DNA from: Papaver somniferum
Lineage: Eukaryota; Streptophyta; Magnoliopsida; Ranunculales; Papaveraceae
Assembly (NCBI RefSeq): GCF_003573695.1
Contig: NC_039368.1
Span: 6,347,860-6,411,859 of the forward strand
DNA length: 64,000 nt
Direction of reading: 5' to 3'
In this document: one piece after another, positions 47,720 through 61,110 of the stretch
Layout of the letters: every line of letters starts with the position of its first letter
Numbering within the stretch: position 1 is the stretch's first letter
Program-made: the position numbers and the translations under genes
The notes under the pieces: model-generated
The model's input: only the letters and a program-made list of their open reading frames with translations
Told to the model about the DNA's origin: nothing
The model's database searches: none

Positions 47720-50700
47720 ATTTTTTTTATTTTAATAAGAAAACAGAGAGATCTTGAAGTTTACATGAATTGATAACGGTTTTCCAGGAATTCCTCAAGC
47801 CGATGATTCAACTGGTACAAAAAGGAGTTACCAGGCCATGAGTTTGTTAAACATTCCACGAGACTTACTGCCGCCAGATTTTTGGATATACAGTTTTCAG
47901 AAGCTGGTATTAAGTTAAGGGTTCTTATTTCCTTCATACAAACATGAAAATTTAGGTTGTTTCCATCTTGCAACTTTGTGGAGCTTTTCGTTATGTTGTT
48001 TACCACTTTTCTAGTAGCTTCAAGAACTTTCAAATTGTCAACCTCAATTTGTACCATCTGAAGATGCAATTGTTGAATCCACTTGATCGTCAGTGAAGCC
48101 GCTTTTTCCTCTAAGTCTTCTTGAATGGCTCTTGCTGTATGAAAGCATTTGGTCCCGGAATAAGAACCTGAATGATCAGAACAAGTTAGAGCAATGGCAG
48201 AATTATCATTACCCAATTCCCATACAACAACTACATTTATTTTCATGGACATAATTTGTGGATTTGTCATACATTCACAGCTAGCAATGTTTATCTCTTC
48301 TTCCTTATCTAAAGACATCATATTTCTAACATTATCTTTGACGAATGAAGTAATATTGTACTTAGTGTTTGCTACATTTTTCTTAGTTTTCCTAAAGACT
48401 AGATCACATCTAGTTTTCCAAATGCCCCACATAATTATTTCCATAGTTTCTGGCCAAATTAAAATTCCTTTTTCTTTAATAACATTTCTGGCAAACCAGT
48501 TTCTAACCCATCCAAGAAGGTGTACCTGATTGTTCAAAACAAAATCAATGTTAAAACCAATACTATTAAAAACAGTCAAATTAAAAACACATTCCATAAA
48601 GATATGAGTTAGAGTTTCTTCCTGTTGTCCACACAAAGTGCACGCCTTGTTTATTTCTGGAATGATTCTTCCAATCCTCTCATAAAGGGGTAAGATGTCG
48701 CGGACACATTTCCAAATGAAAGTTTTAATCCTTGGAAGTGTGTTGAGACCAATGTAGTCAATATCGGCCGTATCGGCCGATATATCGGGGATATTTCGGA
48801 TATCGGCTCAGAACGATACGATAAGAAGGATATCGTGTGTATCGGTCGATACGAAATTTTCCTACATTTCCTGATATGAGACGGTATTGGTCGTTTTCTA
48901 TAAAGATTAAGGGTAATTTTGGCGAAGAAAGTCTTCCGGGTGGTAGTAGAGGTGCATGTAGCTCTCGAAGGAAGTCTACTAAAATTACTCTTTTGTTTTT
49001 TTGATAAAATTGATGTTATCTATTATATCTTATCCGAAAATGTGTGGAGAAATGTTTAATATAAAATTATAGTCTCTAAATCTAGAACTGATATTTCAAC
49101 GATAATATCCCCGATATAAAATCGTACCAGTGTATCGGTTCCGACCGAGATGAACCGATATCCGATATTAACTATATTGGTTGAGACTCCAGACCTTGCT
49201 CCATATATCACTGTCATGTTGTTGTTCAGGATGGCCATTAGTCACAATCTGGTTGTAGAGTGACTTAGTTGTGAACTTTCCACTGGTTTCTAGGTTCCAT
49301 ACCAGTTTATCTTCGCCCCCTCATTGATTCTAATTCCACCAACTATTTCCACTATCTCTATCCAAAAACAAACTTTCAATAGACTTATATTCCATTTCCA
49401 CCTTTCATCTGTACAATCAATTATCTCAGTAGCGAAAGTGAACCTCTTGCTTAGTTGATTTAGTGGTTGCAGATTACCCATTACCTCGGGACACCACAAG
49501 TCCTCCCAGATTATGATATTCTTCCCGTCTCCTATCATCCAAACTGAGTTATTTCTTATTCTAGGAATTTCTTTGTTGATGTTCTTCCAACCCCACAAAG
49601 TAGTGTCAGGGCATATATTTTCACTGTTTAATAAGCTATGATCTGGGTAGTATTTTTCTTTATTACCTGAGCCAGCATTGTACCAGGATCCTGCACCAGT
49701 CTCCACGTTAAATCTCCGCAAATTCAAGAACCCCAGACCCCACCCCCCTCCATTTCCTTTGGGATGCAAACATTACTCCATGCTTTTATATAAACTCCTT
49801 TGGATGGAAACATCTTTTCCCCAAAAGAAATCACGTTGGATCCTGTTAATGTTGCTAGTAACTTTAGCAGGAATCCTAAAACAATTCATTTGATACATAG
49901 GAATAATAGTAGTAGAAGTATGGATTAGAACAGACTTGGAAGTACATGACATATCATTATTCCAGTTTTGAAGTTTATTTTCGACCCTATCCATAACATT
50001 TTGAAAAGACTTCATCTTAGATGTGTGTGTAAAAAGGGGTGAGCCTAAGTACTTATCATTCAAAGCTATCCTACTAACCCCCAAAATGTTTCTAACACTA
50101 TCAATAGTGTTCTGATGGGAGTTAGTGCTAAAGAAAATTCTGGACTTCTCGAATTTATCAACCGACCTGAAGCATTACTAAAGTCAGTGAAAACTTTTAA
50201 GATGTTCTCTCCTTCGAAGTTAGAGGCAAATGAAAAACTAAAAGATCGTCGGCAAATAAGAGATGGGAGATTGGTAGGGCATTTATCCCCACCTTTATCC
50301 CATGGATGAGGTTGGAATCCTAAGCCTTAGCTATCGCACGAGATAACACTTCCATACACATTATGAAAATGTAACGAGATAGAGGATCTCCTTGTCTTAG
50401 GCCTCTAGAGGGAAGGAACTGATTTCCCAGCACACCGTTTACCATCACAGAAGATGAAACGGTGCTGATACATTGATTTACAAGTTGGCATCACTGTTCA
50501 ATAAATCCAAACTTCCTCATGACATGTAATAAAAAATTCCACTCGACCCTGTCGAATGCCTTCGACATGTCGATTTTGATGCCCATTAGGAACTCATTTC
50601 CCCTCTGGGCTCTCATAGTATGAATGATTTCGTGTGCAATTAGCACATTATCAGCAATATGCCTACCCTGCACAAAAGCAGACTGATACGGAGATATTAG

Positions 50701-53517
50701 TCTAGGTAACAGACACTTCAACCTATTAGCGAGGGTTTTAGAGATAATATTATAAACAATGTTACTCAAGCTAATAGGTGTCTAGTCGCTAGTAGACTAA
50801 GGGAAATCAATCTTCGGAATGAGAGATATAAATGTGGCATTTATTTATCTCAAGATGAAACCAAAAGTAAAAAAACTATTTACCATAGCTAAGACGTCGT
50901 GCTTTACCACCTCCTAGTTCTTCTGGAAGAATCTAGGAGTGAATCCGTCCGGTCCTGGAGATGAGTCAGGTTTCATGGAGAATATTACCTGTTTTAGTTC
51001 TTCTAAAGTCGGAGGATGAGTGAGCATTTCATTTTATTCTTGTCTGACCACTTGATGCAGCATGTTCAGATAATCGTTGCAGGAGCTAGGATTCGAAGTA
51101 GACGCAACACTACTGAAATGATCAGTGATTACAGATGTTATTCTTTCTTTACCTGCTACCCAATTGCCTTGGTTATATTTTATTGCTTCAATCTTATTTC
51201 TTCTCCACCTCTTCTGAGTTTTCTTGTGAAAGTACTGAGTATTTCTATCTCCCAACTTGATTTCTTGTTCCCCACTTTTGTCCTTCTAAAATATCTCCTC
51301 CACCTTGTACCAATGAGCCAACACTTCTTCACATTGTTTTATTATCTGGGACCTGTTATTGATGATTGGGTTTGAAATGGCTTTTCCGAGATTGGTTTTG
51401 GCTTTACTGATGTTGGTTTTGATATCCCCAAATGTGTGTTTTTTCCATAGCCGAATGTTGTTCTTAGTGGTGCTTAGCTTCCGAGCAATTCTATAGGCAT
51501 TACTATCCCATTAACTGGATTTTCCCATGTGGTAGATATAGTATCCATACATGACTGTTCATTCAGCCAAATACCCAAGACCATGAATGGCTTGTGACCT
51601 GTCTTTGATCTGGAAGTACTATTCAGCAAGATTGGAGAGTGATCCGAACCCACTGATAACAGGTGTTTTATAGTTTCATTCTTGTTTTGACCGCAGAAAA
51701 TCTCACTTGCCATACCCCTATCCAGTATTGCTTCCGTCAGCCCACTGTCCTCTCTTCTGTTAGGCCAAGTGAACTTGTACCCCACAAAACCTAAGTCTTC
51801 AAGGTTTGCAAATTCTACGAATTGTTTAATCTTTTCAGCTTCGGAATTATTGAAGCACCCAACACCCCTTTTCTCCCATGCATTTACATTAAGATTAAGA
51901 TCACCCCTCACAATCCATTCGCCGTTAAATTGATTAGCCAAACTAGCTATGTAGTTCCAGAATGATAACTTTTGTGGCCAGTTGGAGGGGGCATAAACAC
52001 AAGACAAAACACATTCTTTACTTATAACTTTTTCCAGAACATGTCAGTTTATCAAATTATCACAAAGCAAACCCACATGAATGTTGATTCCTAGTTTCCA
52101 AGCCACAACTAGTCCCCCCGACAGACCCACCGGCTCCACAATGAAATAAGACTTATAATTTAGACCCAGTATTACTCTACTCACAAATTCTCTTTTGTTC
52201 TTAGTTTCACTTACGAAGATAACATCAGGCTCATACAAATTAACCAAATCTTTTAAGTGAAATTGGATAGCATCATTACCTAGCCCTTGACAGTTCCAAC
52301 TAACCACTCTAAGGTTACCAACATAGTGCATATAATGATTGTTAAACAAATGGAATTTGAAGCAGACAATAAGAACATGATTGGAGTTACGGTAAACTGA
52401 AATGATCAAAATGATTCACATAATTGAGGCGCAAAGTATGCATTAAAGAGTATTTAGGATGAGAAACATTTGATACCTGAATGCCCTGGCTAGTGGAAAT
52501 ATTCTGGTGTGTCTGTTGTGGAACTTTCATCCAATCAGTTGCTTTGTCCACCATAGTACTGTGAGACTGGATAATGCTTCCACCCGTTGGATAAATTGTA
52601 ACACCCACAAAGAAATTATGATAAAAAAGACTTTTTTCTGGTTCTATTAGTTTTTTCTGGGTCTTTGGTAACTGTTTTGTGGTTGTACCCATGTTAAACA
52701 TGGCTCCATCTTGAATAAGCAGCTGGCCACTCCATTCCACATTGTTGTTATTCCATTGTTGCATCTTCCGAGAACTTATCACATTTTTTGATTCATCCAG
52801 CTCCATCTTCCTCTTTCTTAGAGAAAGATTAGTTCCATACACCTTTCCAATTTCAGATCTTGGCTTAGGAAGTGAACCTCCTTTTTTTGAAGTTTCGAGT
52901 TAGCTTTTCTAACATATTTCCTTTTCGCTTCAAAATGCTTAGTAGTGCTATCCCACACTTTTTCAGTAACAGTTGCATGATAATCAGTACCAGTACTGGA
53001 CACTTTGCATTCTTACTTCTTGTGTTCCGTTTGCACGTTATTCTGTTTTTCCCTCATTATGGATTTTGCTGCTCCTTTCTCCACAATAAGGTGTGCATTC
53101 TCATAGATAACTCTCCCCATTCCCCTTTCCAGCATCAATGTATTTGGCTTTAAGCAGTCAGAGTTCTGTTTTTCCTGTCCCACTTTCTCCACCTCAATGA
53201 TTTCATGCTGATAGAAAACAGCTCCACCAGTTCCTTAATATCCAACCCCACTTTTCAGCATCAATGCATCACTACAAGGAGGGACAAAGTTCTGCTTTTC
53301 CTGACCTTCCTCACTCACTACTCCACTGATTTTTTTTGGAACTCTTTGCAACACTGTATTTCCACTGCATTATCCCTTATTCTTAAGATTCAGGTTTATC
53401 TACTTGTTACTTCCCTCACATAACTGTGCCGGATGATTAATAACATGACACACATTACAAAAGAGTGGTGACTGGTCGTATTCAAATTTGATGATAGTTT
53501 TGGGACAAACCGTCTGA
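47720..53517 (-). mobile_element. L1-type LINE, 5'-truncated and decayed
   Basis: On the minus strand, in order. ORF1 remnant with a CCHC knuckle (CNVCHVINHPAQLC, about 53460-53418) and a basic tail. ORF2 endonuclease (LRVVSWNCQGLG, about 52330; CVYAPSNW; RGDLNLN; VGSDHSPILL, about 51640). Reverse transcriptase (SPGPDGF, about 50960; [48 protein letters not shown], about 50240). Then the zf-RVT region (MCGQQEETLTHIFMEC, 48636) and an RNase H-like end (to 47761). An A-rich tail (about 47722-47738) ends it. Stops are numerous, for example at 52041-52043. A hAT MITE interrupts it at 48750-49179. Confidence 0.9.
48750..49179. mobile_element. hAT-type MITE, copy 1 (430 bp)
   Basis: Ends CAATGTAGTCAATATCGG and CCGATATTAACTATATTG are inverted repeats with two mismatches. 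A perfect 8-bp duplication GTTGAGAC flanks it (48742-48749 and 49180-49187). Eight-base duplications and CA-starting ends fit hAT. It lies inside the LINE and is therefore younger. Confidence 0.9.
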
Positions 53518-53700
53518 AAACGTTTGAAATCAACAGATAGTTAACGGATGGGCTAAATCTGGAAACTTTGATGAAGTAATTATTCGTTGATTTTTTGAGG
53601 ATTAAACTAAAAGTGACCTTCCTTTGAGTGACATGGATAGAAAGGAGACAACAAGTCTCCCTATGTGACCCCCCTTGAGGGTCGGATAATTTTTGATGGG
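53518..53700 (+). repeat. Third partial copy of the block upstream of the DREB gene
   Basis: It matches 19727-19905 and 34490-34575: CGTTTGAAATCAACAGATA, GGATGGGC, then GAGACAACAAGTCTCCCTATGTGA-type text with CTTGAGGGTCGGATA. It begins where the LINE ends. Confidence 0.65.
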
Positions 53701-53756
53701 GCATTTTGTGACGGGGAATGAAGGATAAATCATATCTTTACATACGTCTTTCCTAT

Positions 53757-53880
53757 TAATTGTCATGACCAAGGATTGAGTGGAAGACAAGATATATTAC
53801 CAACTTAAATTTTATTACTAGATCACTCATCATACGCTATTAATATCTAAAACCCTCAAAACCCTATGTTTTCTATTTTC
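53757..53880. repeat. Dispersed repeat, partner of 27108-27232
   Basis: Same ordered phrases and orientation as the copy near 27.1 kb. Nothing else is seen between 53700 and 54170. Confidence 0.65.
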
Positions 53881-54179
53881 CCTAAAAATCTCTAAGAATC
53901 TTTCACAGCCATTCAATCATGGTATTTTTAATAAAGTGGCCATGTTTTGTAATATATTTCAGAAAATGACCGTTTTTTTTTAACGTTTATATAAAGTGGC
54001 GGACAGTGACATTTTCCATCCCGTTTTTCAAAAAAATAATGGGTAGTGGCTGTTAAATGCACACGTGTCAGTTAACCACCTTAGTCAAAGACATTTTACT
54101 CCTCGACCGAGTAACTCACAAAGTTTGTTGCTTAAACCGGTTCGAGTCAACTCGGTGACTCGTAACATGTGATTAAAAC

Positions 54180-54685
54180 CAATGTAGTCAATATCGGCCG
54201 TATCGGCCGATATATCGGGGATATTTCGGATATCGGCCCAAAACGATACGATAAGAAGGATATCGGGGATACGATATTCGTCCGATAATATCGGCCGTAT
54301 CGGTCGAATATCGGCCGTTTCGGTCAAATATCGGCCGTATCGGTCGATATGAAATTTTCCTACATTTCCCGATATCAGACGGTATTGGTCGTTTTCTAAG
54401 TTTAAGGGTAATTTTGGCGAAGAAAATCTTCCAGGTGGTAGTAGAGGTGCATGTAGCTCTCGAAGCAAGTTACTAAAGTTACTCTTTTGTATTTTTGATA
54501 AAATTGATGTTATCTATTATATCTTATCCGAAAATGTGTGGAGAAAATGTTTAATATAAAATTATAGTCTCTAAATCTAGAACCGATATTATACCGATAT
54601 TTCAACGATAATATCCCCGATATAAAATCGTACCAGTGTATCGGTCCCGGACGAGATGAACCGATATCCGATATTAACTACATTG
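54180..54685. mobile_element. hAT-type MITE, copy 2 (506 bp)
   Basis: Same family as 48750-49179, with ends CAATGTAGTCAATATCGG and CCGATATTAACTACATTG. It has a perfect 8-bp duplication ATTAAAAC (54172-54179 and 54686-54693). It is longer because of extra TATCGGCCG(T/A) units near 54290-54345. Confidence 0.92.
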
Positions 54686-54793
54686 ATTAAAACGTGATGC
54701 TTTGTAACGGTCGGATTGACATGTGTCATCAATCTATCCAAATAAAAATCAAGGGACCAGATTTTATCCCTCTTCTTCTCTAGCTTCACTTCC

Positions 54794-54801
54794 TCTATAA
54801 A
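54794..54801 (+). promoter_or_regulatory. TATA-like box before the zinc-finger frame
   Basis: CTATAAAT lies about 70 bases upstream of the ATG at 54866, after a CT-rich stretch. Confidence 0.4.
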
Positions 54802-54865
54802 TTGCAGAAAAGAACCATAATTCTCTCTTACCAAATAGCTCAAAAATCCCCCACAGAATAAAGAC

Positions 54866-55421
54866 ATGAGCCAAAGTTTTACAAACTTTCCGGATAGCAG
54901 TAGCAACACCAACAAGGTAAGAGTAAAAAAAAACCTAACTTTGTGTTCTATCTATGAACAGGGAATCCATAATCCAAAGGTCTGCCCTTGGATTTATTCC
55001 AGGTGCAAATATATACCATGTAATGGTATTAAGCAATTATTATGCTCAAAAACAAAAGAAACAAATGGAAAAATGTTTTTAAAATGTTCAATTCCAACCT
55101 GTCAGTACTTCAGATGGTTTGACGCGCGATGCCATGGATCCTGTCAAATGCAAGATCGTGAAATTACCAGTAGAGCATGGTTGTTACGCTTGCAGAGAAG
55201 CTGGTCACTGCTGCAAAAACTGCCCACTGCAAAATCAAACCTGCAACAAAGATCACTGTAAAACAAAGATGGACATGATTTTTTTCAATAACGAACACAA
55301 CAAGAACATAACATACCTCGCTTGTATATATTGTGATGGTTTTCAATGGGTTTCAGATGAAGTCTTCATTGCTGCAAAAAACAAAACAAAACAGAATTAT
55401 GCATTCAAGTTTACAACTTAA
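54866..55421 (+). pseudogene. GRF-type plus CCHC zinc-finger protein, with a frameshift
   Basis: From the ATG at 54866, MSQSFTNFPDSSSNTNK is followed by a 45-bp in-frame stretch with AAG|GTAAGAG and ACAG| borders, perhaps a tiny intron. A GRF-like finger follows (CNGIKQLLCSKTKETNGKMF, LKCSIPTCQYFRWFD). The frame then shifts near 55120 to a CCHC knuckle (CYACREAGHCCKNC) and a second GRF-like end (ACIYCDGFQWVSDE), stopping at 55421. GRF fingers bind nucleic acid in several DNA-repair and RNA proteins, and small GRF/CCHC proteins are common in plants and transposons. It could be a gene with a sequence error, a splice I missed, or a pseudogene. Confidence 0.55.
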
Positions 55422-57115
55422 TGCCATATGTAAGGAACTTCAAATTTTGAAAATGTATCCTAACAATTTCATTTGTTTCTTAATTTAAACAAAGTTTGTT
55501 AGATAAGACCCTGGAGATTCGAGATGAACTTTAGGTGAAAATTTTGAACTTTGTTATAGGGCCTATAAGAAGAAAAAATCACCAAAATACTAGATTCAAA
55601 TCCATTGCAGGTTGGGCTCAGTAAAAAAAAATGGCGCTAAAATGTGAAGATTATGTTAATATAATCATGTCAACGAATCCTACCCATCTATGTAATTGGG
55701 TTCCCTCTCCGGTTAATGAGAAGGGATCGGGTGACATGTTAATATGACGGAGTCACTCACATCCTTTGCCAGCCTATGGATATAACATTTCTGAAGGGCT
55801 GAGATTAAAATCAAAAACACGCGGGTTTTGATTAATTATCCATGACCCGGTTTGATAAGAAAAACTCTCGACTCTTCCCTTCTCTTCTCTTTCTTATCTC
55901 AAATCTCACATTACAGCAGATGGTTAGCTTCTCATTCTCTCTCGGCTAATCGTTCACTTCTACGACAAATGGAATTAAACTCAGTCAATCGATGAGACCG
56001 TTTTCTATAGAAAAGTTTTTAAATACCAAAACGGTTCCTCGTTTCTTTTAGGTGAGATAGATTTTTTGTTATTGTATTCAATTTTACATCTGTTTCTAGG
56101 ATTTTGATTTAGGAATTGGTTAAAAACCTTCCTTAATTTATGTTCTCTTCATGATTGAAGATGGTTTTAAACCTAAATACATCTTGGATTCAATTCAATT
56201 TTCGATCCTTGCTTAATTTCTTCTCAATTTAATAGATTTCTAAAGAAAGGTCTGGTTTTGATGTTACAGAAGATTGATCTCCTAATTATATATTTGTACG
56301 TGTTACAGGTGGTTTTAGTTTAGCTAACAGATATATATGTTTGGAATTCGGAAGATCTATACTGCTAAAAAAGATTCAGTTTGTTCAGTTTGCAAACATC
56401 TTTTGTGTCGGTAGCAACTGGGACTGCCGTTTGTTCAGTTTGCTCTGTGTTCAACATTTTGTTTCTTGTTTTTAATTTTCAAACTAGTATTGTAGCTTTG
56501 TTAATGCATGGCAAGGAGTGGGGAGTTATTATTATTTATTTTTTTAGTGAATGAGAAGTGAGAACTAGACATAACTGGTTCACTTATTTATTTTTTTAGT
56601 GAAAAAGACATTTAGGTTTTGATATTGTTTAAATGGACAAAAATGTTAAAATAGACAGGATGTAAACAGTTTCATCTTACCCATTTTCAAATATTTTTTC
56701 TTATTTTTAATTTACATCAGGATGCATCCAGTTTCATCCTTGCTATTTTTTAAGTTTAAGCCTGGATGAATCCAGTTTCATCCTTGTTATCTTTTTTTGT
56801 CCATTTCACCCGTAATAATTTTTACTCGTCCATTAGAACCATGTTTTAAAAATATTTGACAAATGACCCATTATACAAAAAAGCACAGTTGCAAAGACCG
56901 GTAATGTCAGCTCCCCCATTCATTTATCCCTCTCAAAAGTACGTCTGATTCTCCGCTTTATATATACAAGCCAGCCACTGCCGGTTGAGATGTGAAATCC
57001 TTTATCTTAAAACACATTCCATCAACTACCTGAAATAGTTGTGAATTTTTTTTAATATTTTATAGTCCAAATCACAAGCAAACATTGAAATATAACTGAA
57101 TGGAATAAAATAAGG

Positions 57116-60100
57116 TCAAAAAAACTTGACATACATACCTATGTTACTTGAATCACACAGCAGCTGAGTTTGTTTTTTCATTGGGAAATTGCGACTGTCA
57201 TGATTCGTGTTTACCTCTTTACAATTTCTGCAAGTTATCGCTTTCTTATTTAGTTCTATACCACTCTTAAAACGGGAGTTGCCTTCGTCACTTACTTTTT
57301 CTTTGTCAGATTTTCTTCCCTTCGTTTGGCTAATGCGTGGGTTTCCCATCTTCTTTGCAGGGGAACTGGCACATGACTCATCATTAGCTACTGCTTCATT
57401 CATGGTATACGACTTATCTGTAACTATTGGTTCAACACTAGCACCTAATTCCTCTATATCATTCCCTAGTTCTTGTCCAAGCTCCAATATGTCAATTTCC
57501 CTATCTTTCTCAAATGCTTGGTTAAGTAAATCTATTGCCACATCATATGTTTTTTTTTTTTTCAGATTTACCCATTATATAATCCAGCTCGGTTGACATT
57601 TGATAATAATGACTTATTCCCATGGCTTCCATTCCAGACTTATCTCTTTCATTATCACACCATCAAATCCTAAAACTTGAGATCTATTAGATGTTTATGT
57701 CCACCTTTCTATAATAAAATGAGGTGGAATCTCCCTTGCATAGTACCGAAATATTAGAATATGATGCAAATGCCTACACGGTAAGCCAACAAACTCGAAG
57801 TTATGGCAGTCAGATATACCCTTTTTGCTTACCTCATTTATCTTCACAGTCATTTCTTCTATTACCTTTTCATCCACTGCCCAGTACACTCTATAAGTGA
57901 TTTCATCACCATCCTGATTAAGTATGTCTGATCGGTATTTTAAGATAGTGCTGAACTCTTTATGCACTTTATTAAAGACATTACGAGTATAGATCCCAGT
58001 TGCATGCTTAACCAATAAATCATGAGAAACAAATATACGCTTCATATGGATAGACCTGTAGTCTTCCTCTCGTTCTCGTACAAACATTCGTTCTAAAGCT
58101 TGATCACAACTTTCAACAAACTCCCATACAGATGTCCTAGAATTCACATAACCATCAAAGAAGGAATTTATACTTTTACTTCTTTGTGTTGAATTCATCC
58201 CCGCAAAGAATGTGCCCCTATTATACACGGGTATCTGGTTCTCACGAATAACAAACAAGTCATCAAGCCATGTATGAGCTGTCAAATCAAAATCATTCAA
58301 CATGGACTGTCACTTATTTTCAAAATCCTCAACGGTGTATGTATAATGAATAACCGCCTTTAAGGTTTTTTTTGAATTTTGGTTTTTTTAAAAACACATG
58401 ACCTAGTTTCTCCCCAAATTTTTTCTTAATGTGCCACAAGCAAAAACGGTGACGAGTATTGGGGAACACAATTGCAATAACATTGGTCATGGACAGATCG
58501 TGGTCAGTAAGTATAGAGATTGGAGGACGACCTCCCATTGCTTCAAGCCAAGTCGTAAATAACCAAGTATAGGTGTTTTCAGTTTCATCGCCTAATAATG
58601 CAAATCCAAAAGTAATTGATTGACGATGATGGTTCGTACCTGTGAATGGAGCAAAAGGCATACTATATTTGTTAGTCTTACACGTACTATCAAATGATAA
58701 TGCATCTCCAAATCGACTGTCTGCTATTCTTGAACGTGCCAAAACCAAAATCAAAGATCTTTTCCAGTAGCAAGTACCTGGTCGAGCAGGGATATTGTCT
58801 CGTAAAGACTGTATCCCCAAAGGTGCGACGAAGTTTTTACACCTACTGTCTTCTGGCCGAGACCAACTTACCCGGAGGTAAGAGTAGTTCTTGACACCTT
58901 CCGTGTCTTGTTCGTTTTCGGCACAGGGGTAATGTCCCATCACTTCCATAGGATTACGCATTCGCGACCACGTAGGTGATGAGGCCACGTACTCCATGTC
59001 CCGGTTGCAGGGCTACGGAGTGATTATTCCCCTTCACGATCCTGCGAGCTGTAGAGATACTGAGGGAAGTCCCCTTTCACAATTCTGCCATGACGGTTTA
59101 CTTGTTTGTCGTTTGCACATTCATACTAAGAGGGAAAGATTGAAACGAATAATCAGAGGTATAGAAGGTAAAGAAGGGTCCAAAAGGGTCCAAAGAAGGG
59201 TTCAGTCACGTACCTCATGTACTTACCTCTTTTACGTGGATCGCTGCCCTAGATGCTGCTCTGTCGAGCGCCAACTCTCTCTCTAAGCCTCGGTCCTTCA
59301 GTTCCCGTTTTATACATTCATCCCAATTTACTTTCGACCGTCATCGTTTATTCATTCTGCCTTCGGCTCGTCCGATGCGTCCTAAACGTATCGGGGACTC
59401 AGGCGGTCTCCGCTGGAGATGCCCAAACCAACGCATCCGTTGTTGCGTGAGTATCAAGCTTCCCATGAATAAAATCATTCCGGATCTTATCGTGTCTTGT
59501 CAGCCCACAAGACCATCTCAACATCCTCATTTCCGCCACATGTAGCTTTAAGATGTGTGGGATTTTAGTCTCCCAACACTCCGCCCCATATAGAAGTGCG
59601 GGTCGAATTACCGTTTTGTAGAACTTTCCCTTCAGTTTAGTCGGTACCTGACGGTCACAGAGGACTCCCGTTACAAGTCTCCATTTGGCCCATCATGAGT
59701 TAATTCTGTGTCGGATGTCCTCGTCTATGTCTCCGTTACTATGGATCATACATCCCAAATAACGGAAGGACTCTTTCTTTGGTACTATCTGACCATCTAA
59801 CAACAGTTCTCCCTCGTCCGTTCCAGTTTCGTCGAAGTCGCATTTCAGATATTCAGTCTTGGTTCTGCTGAGTCTGAAGCCCTTCGATTCCAGTGTCTGT
59901 CGCCAGCATTCCAGCTTGTGTTCTGCATCTTGCTTTGATTCCCCAATGAGGGCGACATCATCCGCAAAGAGCATACACCAAGGTATTTCTCCCTGTATGT
60001 CCTTCGTGGCTTGGCCCAGTACCAACGCAAATAAGTACGGACTCAAGGCCGGCCCTTGGTGTAGTCCTATCTTGATGGGGAAGTCGTCCGAGTGCCCATC

Positions 60101-61110
60101 ACACGTTCGAACTCCAATGCCAGCTTCCTCATACATATCCTTAATAAGGGATATATATTTAGGTGGTACCATCTTCTGTTCGAGTGCCCACCACATTACC
60201 TCCCACGGGACTCTGTCATAAGCCTTCTCAAGGTCTATGAATAACATGTGCAGATTTTGCATTCGTTCCCGATAGCGCTCCATTAGTTGTCTAACCACGA
60301 AAATTGCTTTGGTAGTTGATCTCCCCGGCATAAACCCAAATTGATTGTTTGTGACGGTAGTTTTCCCCGTAGCCGACGCTCGATGATGCATCAAACCAAA
60401 ATATATTTTTTTCCCTCCCTACTGCATCACTTGTACTACATAATAAAAACTTGGATTTTCAATTTTTCTCTTCTTAAAATAGTTCATTATAGCTTCCGCA
60501 CCGCCTACTTCTATAAGAGATTCTCTAACATTTCTCAAATGGTTGAAAACATCCCTAGCTGTGAATCCAATATTCCCACTTTCCTCAAAAAGTGATGCGA
60601 CCTTGCCAACTTGGAGTTTCTGCTTGTTGAATGTTCTGCCAAACATCGCGCAGCAGGAAGCATTACCTTGTTTGCCCTCATGAGATGTCTCTTTCCAGGA
60701 GAGATCATTTCATGATTGTGATTTTCTATAAATTTGTTGATATACCACGTGTTCAGTTTTATGTTCAAAGCCATGCATACCATAGCCTTATAATCTGTCC
60801 TTATGGTTGAAGTGTTTCTCTTCCTTTTAAGCACTCCGTCGCCTTGATCTGGTTTATTTGGTTTACTTTGGTGAATTCCTTTACAACTACAAACAAAAAC
60901 CACTCTTGTTATAAGCGGTCCTCGGGCAGTAGCATATGACGACCTAGGACGAGTATAAAATCCCAAACTCCTTCCATAATCTTTATAATAATCCTCAGCC
61001 TCTTTAATAGAAGAGAAATACATGTCCAAGCACGGCTTCAGTGACTTCCTATTGATAGATAGTTCAGTAATTTCATTTCCATTAGTCATCTTTCTGTAAG
61101 AAAATCGCAA
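57116..61110 (-). pseudogene. FAR1/FHY3-type MULE transposase, interrupted
   Basis: N-terminal FAR1 DNA-binding domain (61040-60760: DYYKDYGRSLGFYTRPRSS, CSCKG, KAMVCMALN, FIENHNHEM). Linker to 60403 (FTARDVFNHLRN, NPSFYYVVQV, NIFWFDA). Then, after the LINE, the DDE transposase core (58735-58400: FGDALSFDSTCKTNKYSMPF, TWLEAMGGRPPISILTDHD, NTRHRFCLWHIKKKFGE). The SWIM zinc finger is near 57830-57770 (CHNFEFVGLPCRHLHHIL). The C-terminal knuckle CRNCKEVNTNHDSRNF has its last Cys replaced by Phe. Frameshifts near 60415 and 58310 and the 1.6-kb insertion make it inactive. Known FAR1 proteins are domesticated relatives of such transposases. Confidence 0.88.
58753..60386 (-). mobile_element. RTE-type LINE fragment nested in the MULE transposase
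   Basis: The minus-strand frame 60394-59693 is a reverse transcriptase of the RTE kind: NQFGFMPGRSTTKAIFVVRQ, LHMLFIDLEKAYDRVPWEV, GLHQGPALSPYLFALVL, WCMLFADDVALIGESKQD. It continues open-ended to about 59400 with [24 protein letters not shown] sequence, then a 3' tail. The flanks TGCCAAAACCAAAAT (58738-58752) and TGCATCAAACCAAAAT (60387-60402) are a slightly diverged target duplication. It is 5'-truncated. Splicing it out joins FWFDA to RSRIADSRFGD of the transposase. Confidence 0.88.
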
